6,553 nt of DNA from Oxalobacter formigenes (GTDB taxonomy: Bacteria; Pseudomonadota; Gammaproteobacteria; Burkholderiales; Burkholderiaceae_D): the NCBI GenBank assembly GCA_019424645.1, contig JAHYZB010000077.1:237-6789 (forward strand), in the 5' to 3' direction. Below, in pieces: positions 1 to 6,063 of this stretch. Below the pieces are notes generated by a model. That model worked only from the letters and a program-made list of their open reading frames with translations, searched no databases and was not told where the DNA came from. Each line of letters begins with the position of its first letter. Position 1 is the first letter of the stretch. Both the position numbers and the translations under genes were made by a program.

Positions 1-2706
1 CGGCGCCTTGGAAACAAAGCCTTCGTTGGACAACCTTCCTGACAGTTTGCCTATTTCGCCTTCCAGCTTGCCGATTTCCTTCGACAGACGTTCACGTTCA
101 GCTGCCACGTCAATTTCCACTTTCAGCATAAGCTTGACGTCACCAACGATAGAAACAGGTGCAGGTGACTGAGGCAATGTGTCGAGGATGTTGACTTCCG
201 AGAGTTTGCCCAATGCCTTCAGGTGAGGAATGAAAGATTCCAGACGGGCATTTTCAGCCTTGTTCGTCGATTCCATAAAAAGAGGAACACGCAGGGCTGG
301 AGACAATTTCATTTCTCCGCGCAGGTTTCGGCAGGCATCCACCAGATTCTTGCATTGTGTCATCCACTGATCGGCCTGTTCATTTGCTTTGTCAGCTTCA
401 GGTACCGGATAGGCCTGCAGCATGATCGTATCGCCTTCCCGGACGGCCTTGCCTGCCAGAGGGGCGACTTTCTGCCAGAGTTCTTCCGTAATGAACGGAA
501 TGACCGGATGGGCCAGGCGAAGCACTTTTTCCAGAATGGTCAACAGCATGTTGCGGGTAGCCCGTTTCTGGGCATCGTTGCCTTCCTGAATCTGGACTTT
601 CGCCATTTCCACGTACCAGTCACAGTATTCATCCCAGATGAAACGGTAAACGGCTGAAGCGATATTGTCGAAACGGTATTCGGCAAACCCTTTTTCCACT
701 TCAGATGCGGCGCGCTGGAATTCGGATTCGATCCAGCGGTCGGCAAGAGAAAATTCCATCGCATCGTTTCCGGAGAAACCGCAATCCTCGCCTTCCGTGT
801 TCATCAAGACAAAACGGGTGGCATTCCACAGCTTGTTACAAAAGTTGCGATAGCCTTCGCAGCGGTTCAGGTCAAAATTGATGTTCCGGCCGAGGGAAGC
901 ATAGCTTGCCATCGTGAAACGCAGGGCATCCGTGCCGAAAGCTGGAATGCCCTTGCCGAATTCCTTGCGGGTTGCCCTGGCAATCGAATCGGCCTGTTTC
1001 GGGTTCATCAGTCCGAACGTCCGCTGCTCAACCAATGTTTCGACGTCGATACCGTCGATCAGGTCAATCGGGTTTAAGGTATTGCCCTTGGATTTGGACA
1101 TTTTCTGACCGCTGGCGTCCCGGACAAGGCCATGAACGTAAACGGTCTTGAATGGAACCTTGCCAGTGAAATGCAGGGTCATCATGACCATGCGGGCGAC
1201 CCAGAAGAAGATGATGTCAAAACCGGTGACCAGTACGGTGGATGGCAAAAACATTTTGTAGTCTGTGGTTTCTTCAGGCCAGCCCAATGTCGAGAAGGGG
1301 ACGAGTGCCGACGAGAACCAGGTATCCAGAACGTCCGGATCACGACGAATCGCCTTGCCACCTGCCTTTGCTTTTGCTTCTTCCTCGGTTTTGGCGACGT
1401 AGATATTGCCTTCGTCGTCGTACCATGCCGGGATCTGGTGACCCCACCAGAGTTGCCGGGAAATACACCAGTCCTGAATGTTGTTCAGCCACTGGTTATA
1501 GGTAGTGGTCCAGTTTTCCGGCATGAATTTGACTTCACCGTCGCGGACTTTTTCCAGTGCGACCTCAGCCAGCGATTTACCCGGGAAGAACGTGCCTTCC
1601 GGGGCAGGTTTGCTCATCGCGACAAACCACTGGTCAGTCAGCATCGGTTCGATGACAACGCCAGTCCGGTCACCGCGGGGAACCATCAGTTTATGAGGCT
1701 GGATCGAGTCGAGCAATCCTTGTGCTTCCAGATCAGCGACGATTTTCTTGCGGGCGACAAAACGGTCGAGGTCACGATAGGCTTCAGGTGCGTTGTCGTT
1801 GATTTTTGCGTCGAGTGTGAAAATGCTGAGTGGTTCAAATCCGTGGCGGGCACCGACAGCGTAATCGTTGAAATCGTGTGCAGGGGTGATCTTCACGCAG
1901 CCGGTTCCGAATTCCTTGTCGACGTACTCGTCGGCTATGATCGGGATTTCACGGTCCGTCAAGGGCAGTTTGATCATCTTGCCGACCAGAGCCATGTAGC
2001 GTTCGTCTTCCGGATTGACTGCAACACAGACGTCGCCTAGCATGGTTTCAGGACGGGTGGTTGCTACCGTCATATATCCTGATCCGTCAGCATACGGATA
2101 ACGGATATGCCACATCGAACCGTTTTCCTCTTCGGAAACGACTTCCAGATCGGAAACGGCAGTTCCCAAAACCGGGTCCCAGTTGACCAGACGTTTGCCG
2201 CGATAAATCAGTCCTTCTTCATACAGGCGGACGAAAACATCGGCAACGACTTTGGAACGGGGCTCATCCATGGTGAAATATTCACGTTCCCAGTCAGGAG
2301 ACGTCCCCATATGACGCATCTGGCCTGTGATCGTCGAGCCGGATTTTTCTTTCCATTCCCAGACTTTTTCAAGAAATTTTTCACGGCCGAGGTCGTGGCG
2401 GGAAATTTTTTGTGCGTCGAGCTGGCGTTCGACGACGATCTGGGTGGCGATCCCGGCATGGTCGGTGCCCGGAATCCATGCCGTGTTGTAACCGCGCATA
2501 CGGTGATAGCGCACCAGTCCATCCATAATCGTCTGATTGAAGGCGTGTCCCATATGCAGGGTGCCTGTCACGTTCGGGGGAGGGAGCTGGATGGCAAATG
2601 AAGGTTTGTTTTCATCCAGGGACGCGCGGAAGTATCCGCATTTTTCCCAGATTTCTCTCCAGTGTTTTTCAATTTCGGAAGGTTCGAAGGACTTGGCTAA
2701 TTCCAT
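1..2706 (-). CDS. valS: Valine--tRNA ligase (ValRS), 3' end cut by window edge
   Basis: Class I aminoacyl-tRNA synthetase that charges tRNA-Val in the cytoplasm and edits misactivated threonine. The reverse strand reads open for 902 codons from ATG at 2706-2704 to base 1, with no internal stop. Visible motifs, in order: PPPNVTG and the HIGH-type signature HMGH (residues 51-54); TTRPET (216-221) and TPAHDFND (Asp278 in AHD) of the CP1 editing domain; DWCISRQLWWGH (from 412) in the second half of the Rossmann domain; KMSKS (535-539, bases 1090-1104); an anticodon-binding helical domain including EYCDWY (Cys695); and the start of the C-terminal tRNA-binding coiled coil (about 870-902, rich in E, K and L). 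Alignment from memory with E. coli ValRS (951 aa) is close throughout and suggests about 35-45 residues are missing off the left edge. An in-frame stop (TGA) lies 11 codons upstream of the ATG, with no alternative ATG, GTG or TTG between. No strong Shine-Dalgarno precedes it. Divergent from thiC, with no functional link expected. Confidence 0.98.
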   Translation of the reverse strand, partial: MELAKSFEPSEIEKHWREIWEKCGYFRASLDENKPSFAIQLPPPNVTGTLHMGHAFNQTIMDGLVRYHRMRGYNTAWIPGTDHAGIATQIVVERQLDAQKISRHDLGREKFLEKVWEWKEKSGSTITGQMRHMGTSPDWEREYFTMDEPRSKVVADVFVRLYEEGLIYRGKRLVNWDPVLGTAVSDLEVVSEEENGSMWHIRYPYADGSGYMTVATTRPETMLGDVCVAVNPEDERYMALVGKMIKLPLTDREIPIIADEYVDKEFGTGCVKITPAHDFNDYAVGARHGFEPLSIFTLDAKINDNAPEAYRDLDRFVARKKIVADLEAQGLLDSIQPHKLMVPRGDRTGVVIEPMLTDQWFVAMSKPAPEGTFFPGKSLAEVALEKVRDGEVKFMPENWTTTYNQWLNNIQDWCISRQLWWGHQIPAWYDDEGNIYVAKTEEEAKAKAGGKAIRRDPDVLDTWFSSALVPFSTLGWPEETTDYKMFLPSTVLVTGFDIIFFWVARMVMMTLHFTGKVPFKTVYVHGLVRDASGQKMSKSKGNTLNPIDLIDGIDVETLVEQRTFGLMNPKQADSIARATRKEFGKGIPAFGTDALRFTMASYASLGRNINFDLNRCEGYRNFCNKLWNATRFVLMNTEGEDCGFSGNDAMEFSLADRWIESEFQRAASEVEKGFAEYRFDNIASAVYRFIWDEYCDWYVEMAKVQIQEGNDAQKRATRNMLLTILEKVLRLAHPVIPFITEELWQKVAPLAGKAVREGDTIMLQAYPVPEADKANEQADQWMTQCKNLVDACRNLRGEMKLSPALRVPLFMESTNKAENARLESFIPHLKALGKLSEVNILDTLPQSPAPVSIVGDVKLMLKVEIDVAAERERLSKEIGKLEGEIGKLSGRLSNEGFVSKAP

Positions 2707-2744
2707 GATCTGATTATGTTTTGCTAAAATTCGATAAAGTCATT

Positions 2745-2752
2745 ATTATAAT
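2745..2752. promoter_or_regulatory. Palindromic -10 box, candidate valS promoter (possibly bidirectional)
   Basis: The octamer ATTATAAT equals its own reverse complement, so a perfect TATAAT -10 hexamer is present on the minus strand (2750-2745) and on the plus strand (2747-2752). On the minus strand, transcription would begin near 2738 and give valS a leader of about 30 bases, which is reasonable. The -35 region 17 bases upstream (about 2773-2768, AGTTCG) is poor. On the plus strand the same box could add an upstream start for thiC, but again without a good -35. The assignment rests on the -10 match and position only. Confidence 0.5.
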
Positions 2753-2763
2753 GGACGACGACA

Positions 2764-2792
2764 GGGACGAACTCGAAAGATGACGTTATAAT
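2764..2792 (+). promoter_or_regulatory. Candidate thiC promoter
   Basis: A perfect -10 hexamer TATAAT lies at 2787-2792. Seventeen bases upstream is GGGACG (2764-2769), a weak -35 matching TTGACA at three positions. The predicted transcription start is about 2798-2800, roughly 20 bases before the first paired base of the TPP aptamer, so the whole riboswitch would be transcribed. The position relative to the aptamer is the main support; the weak -35 leaves room for an activator or for the upstream palindromic -10 at 2745-2752 to contribute. Confidence 0.55.
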
Positions 2793-2820
2793 TGTCCATA
2801 TGTAGTAAAATTTATCAGAA

Positions 2821-2899
2821 TGCTAGGGGTTCTGGCCGAAAGGCCGGGCGAGATTACACCCTCTGAACCTGATCTGGGTAATGCCAGCGAAGGGAAGCG
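2821..2899 (+). promoter_or_regulatory. TPP riboswitch aptamer (THI box)
   Basis: Binds thiamine pyrophosphate in the nascent thiC mRNA. The conserved skeleton is present in order. P1 is GCT (2822-2824) with AGC (2896-2898), plus a T2821/G2899 wobble. P2 is GGG (2826-2828) with CCC (2859-2861). P3 is a compact stem (2832-2837 with 2842-2847) capped by a GAAA tetraloop. The pyrimidine-sensing loop CGAGA is at 2849-2853. The pyrophosphate-sensor side carries the hallmark ACCTGAT (2867-2873), P5 CTGG (2874-2877) with CCAG (2884-2887), and the closing AGGGAAGC (2891-2898). The sensor loop reads CGAGA where most TPP aptamers have TGAGA; the two guanines and last adenine needed for the fold and HMP recognition are kept. 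I recall CGAGA in other betaproteobacterial examples. Placed directly upstream of thiC, the classic target. Confidence 0.96.
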
Positions 2900-2979
2900 A
2901 AAAATGTGCATGCGGCGATTCCGCCTGCGCCTCATAAGATTCCTGAGCTGGATTAGTGTTAAATATTTAAGGAATCGAT
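2900..2979 (+). promoter_or_regulatory. Riboswitch expression platform and thiC ribosome binding site
   Basis: This 80-base stretch joins the aptamer to the thiC start. The Shine-Dalgarno AAGGA is at 2969-2973, six bases before ATG 2980. Two upstream segments are exact 7-base complements of it: CGATTCC at 2916-2922 pairs with 2971-2977, and GATTCCT at 2938-2944 pairs with 2970-2976. The first can also be held in a local GCGG/CCGC hairpin (2912-2915 with 2921-2924). No GC-rich stem followed by a run of T is present, so an intrinsic terminator is unlikely. I infer control of translation initiation, with the RBS hidden when TPP is bound. Confidence 0.7.
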
Positions 2980-4893
2980 ATGAGCGCCAATCCAAAATTC
3001 TTGTCCGCTACAGCAAAGGTAGATGAAGCAGCGGTCCAACCATTTCCGAATTCGCGAAAAGTCTATGTAGAGGGTTCGCGTCCGGATATCCGCGTTCCGA
3101 TGCGGGAAATCACCCTTTCCGATACACCGGTCATGTTCGGCTCGGAAAAAAATCCTCCGATCTATGTTTACGATACGTCAGGTCCTTACACCGATCCTGA
3201 CGCCAAAATCGACATCCGCTCCGGTCTGCAACCGATCCGTTCCAAATGGATCGAAGAAAGAGGCGATACGGAAGAACTGGATGGCCCGACTTCTGCCTAT
3301 GGCCGTGAACGTCTGGCCGACCCAAGTCTGGATGAACTGCGTTTCAACCTGACCCGCAAACCGCGCCGTGCCAAAAAAGGTGCCAAAATCACGCAGATGG
3401 AGTATGCCAAACGCGGCATCATCACACCGGAAATGGAATACGTAGCCATCCGTGAAAACATGCGCCGTCAGGAATATATGGAAAGCCTGAAAGCTTCAGG
3501 TCCGACTGGTGAAAAAATGTCTGCCCTGATGATGAGACAGCATCCCGGCCAGTCTTTCGGTGCCAGTATTCCTGCTGAAATCACGCCAGAATTCGTCCGA
3601 GACGAAATCGCACGTGGACGGGCAATCATTCCTGCCAACATCAACCATCCTGAAGTCGAGCCGATGATCATTGGCCGTAACTTCCTCGTCAAGATCAACG
3701 CCAATATCGGTAACTCGGCATTGTCCTCCGGCATTTCGGAAGAAGTCGAAAAAATGACCTGGGCAATCCGCTGGGGTGGCGACAACGTCATGGATCTGTC
3801 CACCGGTAAACATATTCACGAAACCCGTGAATGGATCGTCCGCAATTCACCGGTACCAATTGGTACTGTACCGATGTATCAGGCACTGGAGAAAGTCGAT
3901 GGCGTTGCTGAAGATCTGACATGGGAAGTCTATAAGGATACGCTGATCGAACAGGCTGAACAGGGCGTCGATTACTTCACGATTCATGCCGGTCTTCTCT
4001 TGCGTCACGTTCCGATGACGGCCAGTCGCATGACCGGTATCGTTTCCCGTGGTGGTTCCATTATCGCCAAATGGTGTCTGGCTCATCATACGGAAAGTTT
4101 CCTTTATACCCACTTTGAAGAAATCTGCGAAATTCTCGCGAAATATGACGTGGCTGTTTCTCTGGGTGACGGTTTGCGTCCGGGGTCAATTTATGACGCC
4201 AACGACGAAGCCCAATTGGGTGAATTGAAAGTATTGGGTGAGTTGACACAGGTAGCCTGGAAGCATGGTGTTCAGGTACTGATCGAAGGGCCTGGTCACG
4301 TTCCTATGCATATGATCAAGGAAAATATGGATCTGGAACTGGAGCAGTGCCATGAAGCGCCATTCTATACGCTTGGGCCATTGGTTACCGATATCGCTCC
4401 GGGTTACGATCACATCACTTCCGCCATGGGTGCGGGCATGATCGGCTGGTTCGGTACAGCAATGCTGTGCTATGTCACGCCGAAGGAACATCTGGGGTTG
4501 CCGAACAAGGACGACGTCAAGGAAGGCATCATCGTTTACAAACTGGCTGCGCATGCTGCCGATTTGGCGAAAGGCCATCCGGGTGCACAGATTCGCGACA
4601 ACGCGATGTCCAAGGCCCGTTTCGAATTCCGTTGGGAAGACCAGTTCAATATCGGTTTGGATCCGGATCGTGCGCGTCAGTTCCATGACGATACCCTGCC
4701 TAAGGATTCTGCCAAGGTTGCCCATTTCTGCTCCATGTGTGGCCCGAAATTCTGTTCGATGAAGATCACGCAGGAAGTTCGTGAATATGCTGCCAAAAAA
4801 GGCATTTCCGATGTGGCCGCGCTCAAAGAAGGAATGGAAGAACGTTCCGTCGAGTTCGTCAAGACGGGTTCCGAAATCTATCACAAACAATAA
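2980..4893 (+). CDS. thiC: Phosphomethylpyrimidine synthase ThiC
   Basis: Radical-SAM-type enzyme that rearranges 5-aminoimidazole ribotide into 4-amino-5-hydroxymethyl-2-methylpyrimidine phosphate (HMP-P), the pyrimidine half of thiamine; cytoplasmic. The 637-residue product is near E. coli ThiC (631) and aligns with it along almost its whole length. Visible landmarks are NANIGNSA (240-247), SRGG (356-359), EGPGHVPM (436-443), and the C-terminal cluster motif C584-x2-C587-x4-C592 that binds the [4Fe-4S] cluster. His440 and His504 sit 64 residues apart, the spacing I recall for the two metal-binding histidines of Caulobacter ThiC. The start is fixed by AAGGA six bases upstream and by similarity beginning shortly after. 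First gene of the operon, directly under the TPP riboswitch. The stop TAA (4891-4893) is followed four bases later by thiS. No truncation or missing catalytic residue was noticed. Confidence 0.99.
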   Translation: MSANPKFLSATAKVDEAAVQPFPNSRKVYVEGSRPDIRVPMREITLSDTPVMFGSEKNPPIYVYDTSGPYTDPDAKIDIRSGLQPIRSKWIEERGDTEELDGPTSAYGRERLADPSLDELRFNLTRKPRRAKKGAKITQMEYAKRGIITPEMEYVAIRENMRRQEYMESLKASGPTGEKMSALMMRQHPGQSFGASIPAEITPEFVRDEIARGRAIIPANINHPEVEPMIIGRNFLVKINANIGNSALSSGISEEVEKMTWAIRWGGDNVMDLSTGKHIHETREWIVRNSPVPIGTVPMYQALEKVDGVAEDLTWEVYKDTLIEQAEQGVDYFTIHAGLLLRHVPMTASRMTGIVSRGGSIIAKWCLAHHTESFLYTHFEEICEILAKYDVAVSLGDGLRPGSIYDANDEAQLGELKVLGELTQVAWKHGVQVLIEGPGHVPMHMIKENMDLELEQCHEAPFYTLGPLVTDIAPGYDHITSAMGAGMIGWFGTAMLCYVTPKEHLGLPNKDDVKEGIIVYKLAAHAADLAKGHPGAQIRDNAMSKARFEFRWEDQFNIGLDPDRARQFHDDTLPKDSAKVAHFCSMCGPKFCSMKITQEVREYAAKKGISDVAALKEGMEERSVEFVKTGSEIYHKQ

Positions 4894-4897
4894 TGAT

Positions 4898-5104
4898 ATG
4901 ACTATAGAGATAATTTTGAATGGAGACCCCTGCCAGATTGAACAGGGGACCAATCTTGAAAGCCTTGTTGATTCATTACAATTGCCGAATCTGGCGATAG
5001 CCGTGGCAGTTAACCGGAAAATCATGGCACGCAGAACATGGATGCATTGTGTTCTTCAGCCGGCAGATCAGGTTGAAGTGGTGCGTGCGATTGGCGGGGG
5101 TTGA
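4898..5104 (+). CDS. thiS: Sulfur carrier protein ThiS
   Basis: Small ubiquitin-fold protein of 68 residues that carries sulfur as a C-terminal thiocarboxylate and hands it to ThiG during thiazole formation. The chain starts MTIEIILNG, the usual first beta strand, has an NLESLVDSL helix (about 19-27) and AIAVAVNRKI in the middle strand, and ends in RAIGGG. The final Gly-Gly is the site of adenylation and thiocarboxylation; the extra Gly before it is also found in other ThiS proteins such as that of Bacillus subtilis. Start ATG 4898 lies four bases after the thiC stop with no recognisable Shine-Dalgarno. An ATG at 4893-4895 overlaps the thiC stop but is closed after two codons. Translation by reinitiation from thiC is therefore likely. 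The neighbour thiG is its partner. ThiF, which adenylates ThiS, is not in the window. Confidence 0.95.
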   Translation: MTIEIILNGDPCQIEQGTNLESLVDSLQLPNLAIAVAVNRKIMARRTWMHCVLQPADQVEVVRAIGGG

Positions 5105-5127
5105 CAGGTCTTCTGGTAAATGAAGAG

Positions 5128-5153
5128 CGGCAAAGTTCTCCGGAACTTTGTCG
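5128..5153 (+). other. Intercistronic UNCG-loop hairpin between thiS and thiG
   Basis: An 11-pair stem (5128-5138 with 5143-5153, one G/T wobble at 5130/5151) encloses the tetraloop TCCG (5139-5142) closed by a C/G pair, a cUNCGg loop known to be exceptionally stable in RNA. No T-run follows (the next bases are AATGATAATAA), so it is not a canonical intrinsic terminator. It ends 18 bases before the thiG Shine-Dalgarno. A role in mRNA stability, processing, or adjusting thiG output is inference. Confidence 0.75.
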
Positions 5154-5171
5154 AATGATAATAACCGTAAA

Positions 5172-5178
5172 AAGGAAG
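5172..5178 (+). promoter_or_regulatory. thiG ribosome binding site
   Basis: AAGGAAG, a strong purine-rich Shine-Dalgarno, ends four bases before ATG 5183. It fixes the thiG start and contrasts with the absence of such a site before thiS and the following thiD. Confidence 0.8.
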
Positions 5179-5182
5179 AACG

Positions 5183-5974
5183 ATGAACAAGCAGGAGCAG
5201 GGGCTCACCATTGCAGGCAAAACGTATAATTCGCGCCTTCTGGTCGGTAGCGGAAAGTACCGCGATCTGGACCAAACGCGCGAAGCGACCGAAGCCAGTG
5301 GCGCCAATATCATTACTGTTGCGATCCGCCGGGTAAACATCGGCCAGGATCCGAATGCACCCAGTTTGCTGGATGCCGTTCCACCCAGCAAATACACCAT
5401 TCTGCCGAATACGGCAGGATGTTATAACGCTGAGGATGCGGTTTATACCCTTCAGCTGGCTCGCGAATTGCTCAATGGCCACAATCTTGTCAAGCTGGAA
5501 GTGCTTGGAGATGAAAAAACCCTGTTCCCGAATATGCCGGAAACGCTGAAAGCGGCAGAGATTCTGGTAAAAGACGGTTTTGACGTGATGGTTTATTGCA
5601 GTGACGATCCGATTCAGGCGAAGATGCTGGAAGATATCGGTTGTGCCGCCATCATGCCTTTGGCTTCCCTGATCGGTTCCGGCATGGGTATATTAAATCC
5701 ATGGAATCTGTCTCTGATCATTGAACAGACGAAAGTACCGGTCATCGTCGATGCCGGTGTCGGTACTGCATCGGATGCTGCCATTGCGATGGAACTGGGC
5801 TGCGACGGTATTTTGATGAATACGGCGATTGCCGGAGCACAGGACCCGATCCGTATGGCACGTGCCATGAAACTGGCCGTTGAAGCCGGTCGTGAAGCTT
5901 TCCTGGCCGGTCGGATTCCGAGAAAATTTGCCGCTTCGCCATCTTCCCCGATGGCTGGCCGCATAAATGCCTGA
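5183..5974 (+). CDS. thiG: Thiazole synthase ThiG
   Basis: Cytoplasmic TIM-barrel enzyme that condenses 1-deoxy-D-xylulose 5-phosphate, dehydroglycine and sulfur from ThiS thiocarboxylate into the thiazole phosphate moiety. The product has 263 residues, in the usual 250-270 range. Landmarks are LLVGSGKY (19-26); LPNTAGC (74-80); LVKLEV (102-107), where Lys104 is the predicted Schiff-base lysine; YCSDDP (138-143); GCAAIMPL (153-160); VDAGVGTASDAA (189-200), the phosphate-binding turn; and NTAIAGA (213-219). Lys104, Glu106 and Asp190 have the same relative spacing as Lys96, Glu98 and Asp182 that I recall for Bacillus subtilis ThiG. Start chosen by the Shine-Dalgarno AAGGAAG. It follows thiS after 78 bases holding a stable hairpin. 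In many bacteria thiS and thiG are almost adjacent, so this spacer is longer than needed. The stop is at 5972-5974. Confidence 0.98.
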   Translation: MNKQEQGLTIAGKTYNSRLLVGSGKYRDLDQTREATEASGANIITVAIRRVNIGQDPNAPSLLDAVPPSKYTILPNTAGCYNAEDAVYTLQLARELLNGHNLVKLEVLGDEKTLFPNMPETLKAAEILVKDGFDVMVYCSDDPIQAKMLEDIGCAAIMPLASLIGSGMGILNPWNLSLIIEQTKVPVIVDAGVGTASDAAIAMELGCDGILMNTAIAGAQDPIRMARAMKLAVEAGREAFLAGRIPRKFAASPSSPMAGRINA

Positions 5975-5981
5975 TTTTGGT

Positions 5982-6022
5982 TGGTGATAAAGGCCAGTCC
6001 TCTCGCGAGGGCTGGCCCACCA
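5982..6022 (+). other. Long hairpin between thiG and thiD
   Basis: An 11-pair stem (5992-6002 with 6007-6017, one T/G wobble at 5998/6011) closes on a four-base loop. An outer 5-pair stem, TGGTG (5982-5986) with CACCA (6018-6022), extends it across a one-sided five-base bulge. The downstream sequence is GTTTCACTCAT, with only three T in a row, so it makes at best a weak intrinsic terminator. It could lower readthrough into thiD or stabilise the thiCSG mRNA 3' end. The rest of the spacer (6023-6063) shows no clear promoter. Confidence 0.65.
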
Positions 6023-6063
6023 GTTTCACTCATAAAATGCCATAGCTTTCCGGTATATCGACA

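Noticed and set aside
223..657. 144-codon plus-strand frame
   Set aside because: Antisense to the valS anticodon-binding region, with no recognisable protein features.
1132..2040. 302-codon open frame on the plus strand, antisense to valS
   Set aside because: It shares codon boundaries with valS, which is unmistakable over the same bases. Its translation has no recognisable motif and is explained by valS avoiding TTA, CTA and TCA codons.
2107..2601. 164-codon plus-strand frame
   Set aside because: Antisense to the N-terminal catalytic part of valS, including the HMGH motif; a shadow.
2820..3026. 68-codon frame starting inside the riboswitch
   Set aside because: It runs through the structured TPP aptamer and overlaps the thiC start out of frame; no RBS.
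4186..5025. 279-codon minus-strand frame across thiC and thiS
   Set aside because: Antisense to strongly conserved thiC sequence, including the Fe-S cysteines; no family resemblance.
4781..5104. 107-residue N-terminally extended ThiS
   Set aside because: The upstream part lies inside thiC in another frame. ThiS similarity begins at ATG 4898 and the 68-residue length fits the family.
5992..6026. Intrinsic terminator after thiG
   Set aside because: The stem is good, but only three T follow, after a CCACCAG stretch, and a same-pathway gene continues downstream. Kept as a hairpin, not a terminator.
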